A DNA stretch of 64,000 bases from Microbotryomycetes sp. JL201 (Eukaryota; Basidiomycota; Microbotryomycetes): positions 62,001 through 126,000 of the forward strand of contig JAQYUZ010000024.1 of the NCBI GenBank assembly GCA_033819885.1, given 5' to 3'. The notes below the pieces were generated by a model. The model worked only from the letters and a program-made list of their open reading frames with translations, was not told where the DNA came from and ran no database searches. Positions 1 through 9,718 of the stretch are shown one piece after another; positions within the stretch are counted from its first letter, which is position 1, and the number at the start of each line of letters is the position of its first letter. A program made the translations under genes and the position numbers.

Positions 1-2887
1 CAGGACTTGGGATACTTTTTCGTCAACGCCCAGGTAAAGACGGGCAAGACTGCTCCGATGAGCAAGAAGTACAAAATCGGGTTGTACAGCTTGCCGTGAC
101 CAAACAAGCGCTTGGGCCCGACGACGCCCCTGGACAATGATCCAGTCAGCGCTCATAGCTAGCGCGTCCCCGTGGGCTCTCCACCTCACCATACGACCGT
201 CGACGAATAGAACTGGCGAGTGATGGGGCAGTTGAGACTCGCACTTTGTCCCCGGGTACAGAAGCCTTCGACGTTGGCGTTGAGCCAGCGCTTGACGCCG
301 ACCTGGACCAAAGCTCCAATAATTGTGGAAACCATTTGAACTGGCATTCTGTGTCAGCTTGACGATGCTTGTGCGCGCCGCCAAGAGTACTTACTTGAAA
401 AGGTTGATCGCGGAGGTAATTTCATATAGTGACCGAGCTTGAGATCCTGTACAAAATACAAGCCACTTGAAATGCACTGGGCAGCGTAGGTTCGGAACAG
501 CTGCAAGTGACCAAGCGGAATCAGCGACACAGATCAACCTCGCATAGCCTGCAATACCTACACCATTGGCCAAGGGCAGACCGGGGATCATGTACCCTCC
601 GATCAGTTGTACAATCAAATTGATGTTGATCTGGTCGGAAATCGTCAGCCGCGGACTGCTCTTCAAATCCGTGTCTAACATACATTCATTGCCGTCATGG
701 CAAAGATGAAACCGCCGGGCAAGATGTAAATGAACCCGATGGCAAGCGAGATAATCAAGGCCCACACAGGCATCGCTGTGTCCCAACACTGCAGGGCGGA
801 GAAAGTCAGCGCCCAAAAAACAGTCGCGTACAGAAATAGACTCACGGCCACGACGATGATTGAGAGACCGACAACGGCGGCCGTGACAAGCAGATACCAC
901 CAATCCGGTACCTCCGGGTACCGTTTCATAAGCTTCATGTGGATGTCTTCGTCGGCCTTGGACATTTTGCGCATCCGATTGAGAATGTCTTGGCCAAAGT
1001 ATAGAGCTGTGTGCACGATCGCGGCTGCCGCAAGCATGAGGTAGACACCATAGAGCATGGCGTAGCTCACGGACAGGTACAGAGGCGAATAGCTCTCATA
1101 CTCTGTCACATTGAGCGTCAAATGCTCGGCGTCTAGCACACGCGAGGTGTTGTACGGCATGCCGAAGCGATCATACACGGTTGCACTCAGCAGCGGCAAA
1201 TACGCGCTGTACCATACCTGTTGAGTCAAGTTGAGTCAACGTCAGCCTGTCGTTCGGCGAGCGATTGTCAGAAGCGCATGTACATTAGCGTAATACATGA
1301 TTGGGGTCACGAGCCAGTTGATGACGACGAAGCAAGCAAAGATATTGACTTGAGCCCACCACGGCACCACTAGCGGCGAGGTAAGGTAGCTGATTTGAGC
1401 CCAGTCAAACGTCAACATGGACATGCCTGGAAAGGACTTTACGTGAGTTCGGGGTATTCGAAGAAGGCTGCCACGGGCTGACCGAGACCAGAGCTGACAC
1501 CAAACAGCTGGTTGACAATGACGTTGTCTGATGGCATTCGTGTGAGTTGACGTCTAGGCGAAATACGGCAAGGGCTCGACTCACTTGGCGCGATCCAGCA
1601 AACGAACGAAAATGCCGAGAGCGCTTGGAATAGGAAGCCTGGCAGCCAGTACCAGGCAAAAGCGCCGCCCATGACCCACATGAAGAAGCGGGTTCGCGAC
1701 AGGCCGCGACCTTCTTCCTCAAAATCCTCCGCTTCGGCGTGCAGTGTGTTCAGGAGCGTGCAGTAGACGAGATTCTGTGGCCAGATCATCGCAGCTGGCC
1801 ACACGAGAAAGCGTCTGCACAAGCCAGCTACTCCAAATCCGATCAACTGGCTCGACACGAGAAGCAAGATCTCGAAGCCAGCACCAAAGTCGCGACCGTA
1901 GTACGTAGTCGACGCAGTGATGAAACTGAGAGTAAAGGCCGGCCCAGTTGCAACGTTGGCAACAATGACGAGCGCGGTGTGCTCCTTGATGTTGAACGGA
2001 CCGGGATTGAAGGAAAAGTCTTCGCCAAGCCCCAACCGCTGCATCCACGCCGGCAACGTCCACGTGTAGACCGGCAGCAAGCCCGCGAGCAGTTTACCCG
2101 CAGGGTATGCAATGATTTGCACGAGAATAGGAGTGACGAACGGGGCGGGATATCGAAAATAAAAGAACGTGTTGAACGCCGTGACGACAATTGCGAAAAA
2201 AATGCCAAGAAACCACACGCGGAACGACAGGCAAGGCATTTCTGGGTCGTCAATGTTGGACACGCTCGCGCGGACTTCCGGGTATGGCGAATCTTCCTCC
2301 TCTCCGTAATCAAAATCGAAACCTGGCATCCCGTAACCGAACCCAGAGTATCCGCCAAACTCGGCGAGCATCTTTTCGTCCTGGGATCTTGTCGGCTGCA
2401 AGGGACCTCCAAACTCCTGCATCTGATATGCGCGCTCGCGCTCGTCGTCGATATCGAGGGCCGAGCCATCTGACGTAGGTGGCCACATAGTCGGGTCATC
2501 CTTTGTGCTTGAGTCGCTCGTCCGCCGCTCACCCGATAACGGCATTTGGACGTTGTATGTGACGGGCGGCGTACCCGCATCCAGCGTACCCCGAGCCGCA
2601 GCTAGCGCGTACGCCGCGGCCGGGCTGAGTGGCGAAGTTGTTGAGCCTATTGTCGCCGGAGCCGATTGTTGGGGGATGGGTGATTGCGCAAACATGCCAG
2701 GTGCATATGGAGTCCCGCTTGTGGTGGCTGTTGTGGGTGCGTTCGTCATTGGTGACATTGGTGTGGACGAGATGCCCGTCTGAGGTCGCAGAAACGAGAA
2801 CATGCCCGGATCCTCATCGCTCTCGCCGTCCGACCACTCGTGAACGTCAGTGACGGCCGTTCGAGGCCTTGTGTTGCCCGTCGACAT
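1..2887 (-). CDS. OPT-family oligopeptide transporter (3' part outside window)
   Basis: Proton-coupled plasma-membrane transporter for small peptides, by family. Translation starts at the ATG at 2887 and opens with an acidic, Ser/Pro-rich cytosolic tail of about 200 residues. Multi-pass segments follow, beginning near FRVWFLGIFFAIVVTAF. Family signatures appear in order: NPGPFNIKEH, then KADEDIHMKLMKRYPEVPDW in the exon at 675-1229, then DLKLGHYMKLPPRSTF near 420-455, then a CTRGQ...CP segment near 200-270. Reading to position 1 gives GPKRLFGHGKLYNPILYF, so roughly the last hundred or so residues lie beyond the left edge. The coding sequence is broken by at least six short GT-AG introns. Family assignment is firm; the transported substrate cannot be told. 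Confidence 0.93.
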
Positions 2888-3959
2888 GGTCACCAGGCGG
2901 CCAGAAGCGCTCAGAATGGACCAATGGAGCCACAAGCTGTGCGAGCGCGGGGAAATGTCAGCACACGAGATGTGTAGGGGCATAGGGGACCGGCGAGGGC
3001 AGTCAATGTCCAGAGAGAGCACATCTAAGCCGTGTGCGGTGCAGGCGAGAGCCTGCGTTGACCAGCAAACGTGCTTGTGCCACCGATCATCCGGCGCTCG
3101 TTGTCTGCGACGCCAAAACCGGCGCCGATAGGGACCTTTAGATGAATTCAACGTACACAATAAGCTGATGCGACGGCGCTACGACGGCGCGAGGCGATCA
3201 ATGGCGGTCGACGTCCGCTTCGGCGAGATCGCGACGTCCAAACAAAGTGTCGCGCAAACAGGCAGCGCCCGGTGCGGTCAGTCACGCACACCTGGCAAGG
3301 GGCGCTGTGAAAGAGCGCTCGGATGGCGCACGGTCGCGATGTGTATGTGTTTTGTGATGCGTAGAACGGCAAGGTGCTGTGCGAAGAGCTTCTGTGGCGC
3401 CACAGCTTTCCCTTCGAGAATAGATGATACCGACCTCGTCGCACCGTCTTCTGGGGCTAGATGATTGTCAGACACTGCCGTCTAGAAGGCTGACTTCGAA
3501 CTGCGTCGCTGCTCTGGGCGATAACGCGACCTCGGGGTGGCTTCCAGACGCCCCTCAAGCTTCCGAAAGCGGGAGCTGCGCAGCCACCTCTGCTTGGCGA
3601 TGGAAAACAGCAGCGACACCCGCTATGCTGGCACACGTGAGACGCAAATCAGAATAATACGTCGCTACAGGGCCCATATGTTCTCGGATAATCCTGTCAG
3701 CGATAGTCAGCGGCTTGCTGGACAAGAATGACAGCACATTCCGCGGCAGCCGGGGCTGGTGAGTCAGACATGGGGAAAATCGAAGAATGCGAATGCAAGC
3801 ATAAATGTACCAGGGTGTTAAAGTGCACAGGATGGACGAGGCGATCTAAACAAAGAGGTCGTCGTTGCAGGGAGCGAGCAGAGTGTAGATGAGAGGCGGG
3901 CAGTCGTGTATATCAGCGCGGCGGTGAGAGAGTGTCAAAAAAACCACATTTTTGCTTTT
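2888..3959. other. Intergenic: transporter 5' side and precursor 3' side
   Basis: About 1.07 kb between two minus-strand genes. It must hold the promoter of the transporter and the terminator of the repeat-peptide gene. I found no convincing coding exon; the open frames here are short and have no recognisable motif. Confidence 0.5.
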
Positions 3960-4683
3960 TCACTGCTGAGGTTCAGTCACCTCAGCACCGCCCGTTTTGA
4001 ACCACCTCTTCTCAGCAGGGTCGGTAGTGTTGGCACCGCCAGTCTTGAACCAGCGCTTCTCAGCAGGGTCGGTAGTGTTGGCACCGCCAGTCTTGAACCA
4101 CCTCTTCTCGGCAGGGTCGGTAGTGTTGGCACCGCCAGTNNNNNNNNNNNNNNNNNNNNNNNNNNNNNNNNNNNNNNNNNNNNNNNNNNNNNNNNNNNNN
4201 NNNNNNNNNNNNNNNNNNNNNNNNNNNNNNNNNNNNNNNGCACCGCCAGTCTTGAACCACCTCTTCTCGGCAGGGTCGGTAGTGTTGGCACCGCCAGTCT
4301 TGAACCAGCGCTTCTCAGCGGGGTCGGTAGTGTTGGCACCGCCAGTCTTGAACCAGCGAGCCTCAAGGCCCTGTTGCATCCCAGAAAGATATAATTATTC
4401 GTTGTTGCTTTATAACGGGTAACAAAGTGCGTATGAGAGTCGGCGGGTCACGTGCCCTCGGCGTCAGGACCCAAGGGCCCGCGAAGTGCTGCGGAATCCG
4501 CTAGCGCCAAAACGCGTCGGCTGAGCGAGCGGCACGCGCGGCACCATCGAGGAGCGCCATACGACTGACCACGGGGCGTTGACATGGAAGACAACTCACC
4601 TTGGAATCAGCACGGGGAGCCGGAGCGGCAGTAGCCAAAGCCGCAAAGACCGCGATGGCGGTCAACGGTGTCGAGAACTTCAT
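3960..4683 (-). CDS. Secreted repeat-peptide precursor with Kex2-type Lys-Arg spacers
   Basis: Exon 1 (4683-4600) encodes 28 residues beginning MKFSTPLTAIAVFAALATAA, a clear signal peptide, and ends at AAG with a GTGAGT donor. The acceptor is GCAACAG and exon 2 runs 4370-3960; the join is phase 0. After a short GLEAR linker the protein is a series of WFKTGGANTTDPAEKR units and closes with the variant WFKTGGAEVTEPQQ and a stop. Each unit ends in EKR, the classic Kex2 site, so Golgi processing would release peptides starting Trp-Phe-Lys; trimming of Lys-Arg would leave WFKTGGANTTDPAE. NTT is a possible N-glycosylation site. There is no long pro-region and no C-terminal CAAX motif. The design resembles alpha-factor-type pheromones, fungal Kex2-processed repeat peptides and dikaritin/epichloecyclin RiPP precursors, but the unit matches none I know. 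The intron (229 bp) is longer than its neighbours. Copy number is unknown because of the assembly gap. Confidence 0.82.
4005..4355. repeat. 48-bp tandem array encoding the 16-residue peptide
   Basis: Complete 48-bp units lie at 4005-4052, 4053-4100, 4260-4307 and 4308-4355. Partial units flank the N run (4101-4139 and 4240-4259). Because 48 is a multiple of three, all frames stay open and spurious ORFs appear on both strands. Differences between units fall at Ala, Pro and Arg codons and are all synonymous (GCT/GCC, CCT/CCC, CGC/AGG). Confidence 0.97.
4140..4239. other. 100-N assembly gap inside the repeat array
   Basis: Exactly one hundred N, the usual placeholder for a gap of unknown size. 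The flanking bases are in different positions of the 48-bp unit and overlap if forced into one unit, so the gap hides at least part of another unit and possibly many. Confidence 0.99.
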
Positions 4684-6218
4684 CGCGTGAGGGGCACAGT
4701 TGATTCACGAGACACGAAGGCGTGTATGTGTCTTGCGCCGGCGGACGACGTGCGGTAGTAAGGACGAGGGGAGAGTGGTTGGTGAAGAGGAAACAAGTTT
4801 GTGACCCGACCCGATTCTGTGGGAAAGATGAGCAGGAACGCCGGGAGATCGTCTGCACGCGGTCACTGTAATGCGACTGAGTTTGAAGCTTGAACCTTTG
4901 CGCTGCGCCTCGGCACGAGATCGCCTCTGTACTGCGCTTCCAGATCAAAAGTCCAGATTTGCAGTTCGTTACGACGGCCGTTTTCCTCGGCGGCGTTTTT
5001 GCCCCTCGCAAGGTTCGATGAACGCGTCCGCGCGCTCGCGGAACACGCGCGCTTTCATTCGTTTTTCGTGTTCTGAAAACACTGCAGTGCCTTTTTTGAT
5101 TGCAATGACGCGTGATTTTGGCCTTGTGCAACTTTACAGAACGTTACGTAGACCGGTAATAGTCGTGGCACGCGTGTCTCAAAGCTTTGAGACTTTTGTC
5201 TCGACAGCGCGCGCGATGAAACATTGAGCATGACGGCAGAATCGTATTGTGCGGGTTTTTTTTCTCACACATACCGACGACGCCGCACTCGTTTCGATGG
5301 TATTACCGTACAGAATCTGGTCACGATCTGCTGCAGATCCGATTCTTTATGTGTCTTCATCGAGCTGGAATGCTGACACGTGCCTGTGCCGCATGCCGCA
5401 TTTGCCGCCGCTCCGATCATTCATGCCATCAACAAAATGGCGGAAATGCAAATTCCATTGTAATGAGTATATATCGCCCGCGCTGTGCTTGGCGCACTTG
5501 AAGCTTGGCGAGCAATGATGACATGTAATTTTCTTTTCTTTGTTTGCATCGAACGCCCGTCATCCGAGGGTCGAGATGACGACACGCATAAAGAAAGCTG
5601 CAACGTGTGCCCTCGCGGTAAGATGTGCCTGCTGCTGTCGTCCCGCTCCTCTACACACATTGCACGCATGCGGCCTCGGATCCTGCGCCGCTTCGCAGCC
5701 TTCTTGCCACGCGTCAGGCGATCGCGGCCAGGCCGAATCCGCTCGGTCCCGAGCCTCAAGGATGGAGGTGAGATGTGACGCATGGAAACAAGACTCGTGG
5801 ACACATGTCATTTGAATTTTCCGGCCCGTCACGGCAGACGGCAGCGAGCATCCAGACTTTCAGAAACGCAAATTTCGTCGAAAGTTTATGGTTTCAAGTC
5901 TCGGCTCACGAAAAGGCAGCGCGCCAAGTCAAATCTGCAACAACCGAAAGTTTCTTTGAAAGCAAAGTGTGACCCTTGACAGCGTTTGTGTCCGATCACT
6001 TGGTGCCTGAGCGCGGCACTCTGCTCTTCTATCTCACCTCCGTGAGGTTTTTTTCCGAGCTCGTCCTGTAGTCATTCTTCCACAGCTCAGTCTGGTAGTC
6101 ATTCTTCCACAGCTCAGTCTGGTAGTCGATAGAGGCTTACAGATATGTGACATTCTGGTATTGACAGCTTCACCAATCGCGAGCGCTGTCGCTCTCACTG
6201 CTCAGTCCCTCGTGTCGA
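4684..6218. other. Long divergent intergenic region
   Basis: About 1.5 kb between the minus-strand repeat-peptide gene and the plus-strand secreted hydrolase; both promoters should be here. There is a CT-rich stretch just upstream of the precursor start, and a 27-bp duplication near the hydrolase. No coding exon is convincing. Confidence 0.6.
6068..6127. repeat. 27-bp direct repeat, about 2.2 copies
   Basis: A unit beginning GTAGTCATTCTTCCACAG occupies 6068-6094 and 6095-6121 with no visible change, and GTAGTC begins a third copy. It lies about 100 bp upstream of the hydrolase start codon. Confidence 0.9.
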
Positions 6219-9200
6219 ATGCCATGTTCCCTACACGTATGGACTAGCACGGTTCTCTGGCTCCTCTACTTGGCCTCTGTTGGTCTTGCACGGCAGTTGG
6301 TGCTTGAAAGACCTGTAACTTGGTCGGTGACCGGTCCCCATCCCGTCGGATCACGCGAAACATCTGTCCTTCCCCCTCTTCTTGCGATCAGTAGCCGGCA
6401 CGGCGCCTCTGTATTTGGTCCACACGGGCCCATACAGCATTTTGACGTCATCGAAAGCGACGGCTGGGTCAGGACCTCGTTTGACTTCATCGAGTGAGGC
6501 TTGCTTCGACCAATTAGCACTCTGGATCAACTGATGACTTCTCCACTGCCAGCTGGGCTGGCTTGCGATCGACTGCAGGGTGGAGTGTCTTGCAGCACCG
6601 AGCATACTTTGAGCGACCTTTCCTTGTGCCCCTTGGCGGTGTGCATGCGTTCGCACTGAAAGGTGCGAAAGAATTCTCGCTCTTGAAATTTGGAACGAGC
6701 GAGACATCACGACGATGGTACAATGGGGACGTATATTCCAACGACTCGCCGCCACATCTCGTTCATCTCGAAGAGGGCGAGTATCAACTCACAGTGGTCG
6801 CAGCGTACGATGTACGTATCAATGGTGATTCCGGTGTTGAGTCAACACCCTCTCTGGAGTGGCGTCTGGACGTCTCGAAAATTCGTGACCTGGAAATCAG
6901 GAGCTCGATCGCGCCCGATATTGTGAGCGGTAGACTCATGGGCAGCGTGGCCTCTTTTATTTTGTCGAATCCATTCAACCACTCGATCACTGTCACCGCT
7001 GTTCGCTCTCTTACACGAGATGTGAGTCCGATGCATTGCCCGGTTGCGGCTTCGCTCAAACGTACACACAGTTGCTAGCGAACCTAGAATGCCCCTTTCA
7101 CGTGGCGACACTGCAGTCACGGACGATCACAGTTTATCTAAGGCAAATCCGTCCGTTGTTGGACACGGTGTACCCTGTCCGTTTTGTCGTGAAGTCCCTA
7201 GATCGACACCTCGATGCAGGTCTCGCGATCAGAAATCTCTTGACGGTAGAAGCGAGAGCGGCGGGCTTTGTCTCGACATTCATCAGCAACACCGGTGTTG
7301 CATCGTACGCAGTCTATACGCCGCCGACTTCATTGGACTGCTCCGATGCTGTTCTTGTGGCGTTGCACGGGGCCGGCGTGGATCCTCGAAGTTCTCGTTT
7401 CTGGACGACCTCCATCCAGAGAAGACGCCACGAGTGGATCATATGGCCCCTCGGCTTGACAACCTGGGGATTCGATTGGCACGGACCAAGCTTGGCAGAC
7501 GTTGAAATTGCCACTGCACACCTTTCACACGTGCGACTCTCCTGGTCTTGCGTCGCTTCGACACCCGTAGAACCGGAGTGCTCAACTGCCACGAAACTGA
7601 TTGTCCTCGGTCACTCGAACGGTGGACAAGGCGCGTGGTATTTGACGTCGCGATTCCCAGACAAGGTGCTCGGGAGCGTTCCGGCCTCGGGCTAGTACGT
7701 GTGCTCCCTCACTTTTGCTCAGGAAATTTGCTGACCGCACTCTCGCAGCGTCAAGATTCAAGATTACGTGCCTTATCACCTTTCAGTGGGCGGCCATTAT
7801 CGAGACCCCTTGATGACTGGCGTATGCTTGTTTTTCCTTGACAGCATGTGACTGCTCAGCAGATTCGTTACTCCCTCAGGTACTTCAGAGCTCTCTCAGC
7901 TCATTCGACAACGACCTGCACGCGTCGAATTTGCAAGGGATACCGATTCTTGCCAGACATGGGGTGAGTAATTGTCGTAAAGAGGGTCTCTCAGCTTTTT
8001 GAGCCGGCATGTTGCGCAGACAAGCGACGACAATGTACCAGTATATCACTCGCGCCAGATGGTAGCCAGTGTGGCGGCTTGGGCAGGTTCGAGTGGCCTA
8101 GCAAACTCTTCTGCTACACTGAGCGAGGTTGCAGGCGAAGGACACTGGTTCGATAGCGTTCTCAATTCGAAAGAAGTCAACCAGTTCGTGTCCGATATCG
8201 TCAACGGCCATATCTCTAGGCAGGAGTTTTCCGAATTCACGGTAACGACAGTGAATCCGGACGAAACAGGCAGCGTTCGCGGGTTTCGCATACGACAAGT
8301 TGAAGTTCCTGGCAGACTCGCCCGCTTACATGTCGAGATCATACAAGGCGAAGGATGCGTTTTGCGCACAACAAATGTACGGACGATCGAGATTGATGGC
8401 GCCAGCGCCTTTGCCGGCCAGTTGGCTGGAAGCTTCAGCCTGCGAGTCGACGGAAACGATGTCGGCGAATTTGACGAGCGTTCGCGGACCATTGTCACAT
8501 TGGACAGAAGCGAGCTCTCGCCACAGCAATGGAAAAGCGATGATGGAACGCACTCTATACGCCGGTATGGACCGCTGATATCGATCCTCAAAACTTCGCT
8601 CCCAATCCTCATAGTCACCGGAACCCGAACAAATCACCTAAATCATCTTGTTTCGGCGGCCCAGCGCGTTGCACACGACATCTTGGCCTACGGCAGCGTG
8701 GACAGTGAGATCATGACCGACGCAGATGTGATTGCAGACATTGCGATGCTTCGCGGTCGCAACGTAGTGCTGCTCGGTAGCTCGCACGAGAACGCCCTGA
8801 CTGAAGCTTTCGCTTCAGATTGGGCTGTGCCAGGCGAGTTGATTGATGCTCGCACCTTGTCGACATTCTGACATGAGCGCTCGTGCTACAGTACGTTTCC
8901 CGTCTCGTCATGCTTTCCAGGTGCACGACCGAGTCTTTCAAAATGAAAACGAAGGTATGACAAGTTTGGTGAGGTGCCGAAACTGTGCGGCCCAAGGGCT
9001 GACATTGTCCTCCAGGAATCATATTTCTGACGGAACATCGCTTCGATCCTGAGAGCATGGCAATTGTAGTGGCCGGCAACTCCCGAAGCGGCCTCGAATT
9101 GGCACTGCGCTTGTTCCCAATCCAGACGGGCGTCACTGTACCCGAATGGGGTCGGTCGAGACAGACTCCTCCGCATCATATCAACTAACCAGAGTTTGAT

Positions 9201-9360
9201 TCGACAGCTGTGGTTTCCGATGACTTGACGACGGGAGGCATCCAAGCTGCCGGGTGAGATTGAGATATTTGTTCCTAGTGCACCATTAGACTGACAGACG
9301 CGAATCAGGTTTTGGTCAGAAAAGTGGACTTGGTCTGACAAAGTGAGCTACTTACCGTAG
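6219..9360 (+). CDS. Secreted alpha/beta hydrolase, prolyl-oligopeptidase-like
   Basis: The ATG at 6219 begins a hydrophobic leader (LWLLYLASVGLARQ), so the product is probably secreted. The N-terminal third is beta-rich and has no known signature. The catalytic domain contains LVALHGAG, then GHSNGGQGAW with the nucleophile Ser, then SASGY-type continuation and IPILARHG. The C-terminal part includes GIIFLTEHRF, a LALRLFPIQTG segment and the end WSEKWTWSDKVSYLP. Introns split the gene many times; for example 6495-6552 joins DFI to DWAGL. The intron 8834-8891 starts with GC, not GT. Reading through it would falsely end the protein near 8871, before the conserved C-terminal block. The family is seen in fungi as peptidase S9-like proteins; the substrate is unknown. 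Confidence 0.8.
8834..8891 (+). other. GC-AG intron in the secreted hydrolase
   Basis: Donor CCAG/GCGAGT, branch-like CTGAC, acceptor CTACAG/TA. The join is phase 1 and turns WAVP into WAVPVRFPSRHAF, leading into the conserved C-terminal block. No GT donor nearby keeps the frame. Confidence 0.8.
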
Positions 9361-9718
9361 ATCTCTGGCGGGTTTTGCGTCTTTGGCAGCTTTGCCCACG
9401 TCGTCTTTTTCTTTTTCTTTCTTTTGTTGGCGGTGCAAGCACTGTTTCATCACGGATTTTGCTGTTATTCATCTCATCTGGGGGAGCGTGTGTCCGCACA
9501 AATAAGCCTCCTGCCGCTTACCGGTGTTACCTACCGGCGCTACCTTGCCTACCTGTCGCCGTCTAGCGCTCGTGGGTGCAAGCTTTCGGGATCTGCCGGA
9601 GGAGGAGTAGACTAGGTCTCATACAGTGATCATCAGTGCTGGTGGGGCCGAAGCGGGTCGAGGTCGCAGGCGGTCGGCGAACGGGTGTGCAGTCGCGTGA
9701 CGGTGCACAGGAGCGGAC
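9361..9718. other. Intergenic between hydrolase and VPS11
   Basis: About 360 bp with a T/C-rich stretch near 9400-9425. It holds the hydrolase terminator and VPS11 promoter. Nothing else is evident. Confidence 0.5.

Noticed and set aside
3906-4422. Plus-strand and other-frame ORFs across the 48-bp array
   Set aside because: The unit length is a multiple of three, so all frames stay open. Only the minus-strand frame joins a signal peptide, gives KR sites and shows synonymous-only variation.
3960-4683. Calling the repeat precursor a mating alpha-factor or a dikaritin
   Set aside because: The unit resembles neither known alpha-factors nor ustiloxin-type cores, and no receptor, DUF3328 or other tailoring gene is in the window.
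4684-6218. Small ORFs (for example 4871-5227 and 5485-5778) as genes
   Set aside because: They overlap one another in several frames, have Arg/Ser-biased composition and no motif or splice support.
8850-8875. Hydrolase ending at the stop near 8871
   Set aside because: That stop lies inside a GC-AG intron; splicing continues into the conserved C-terminal block ending at 9360.
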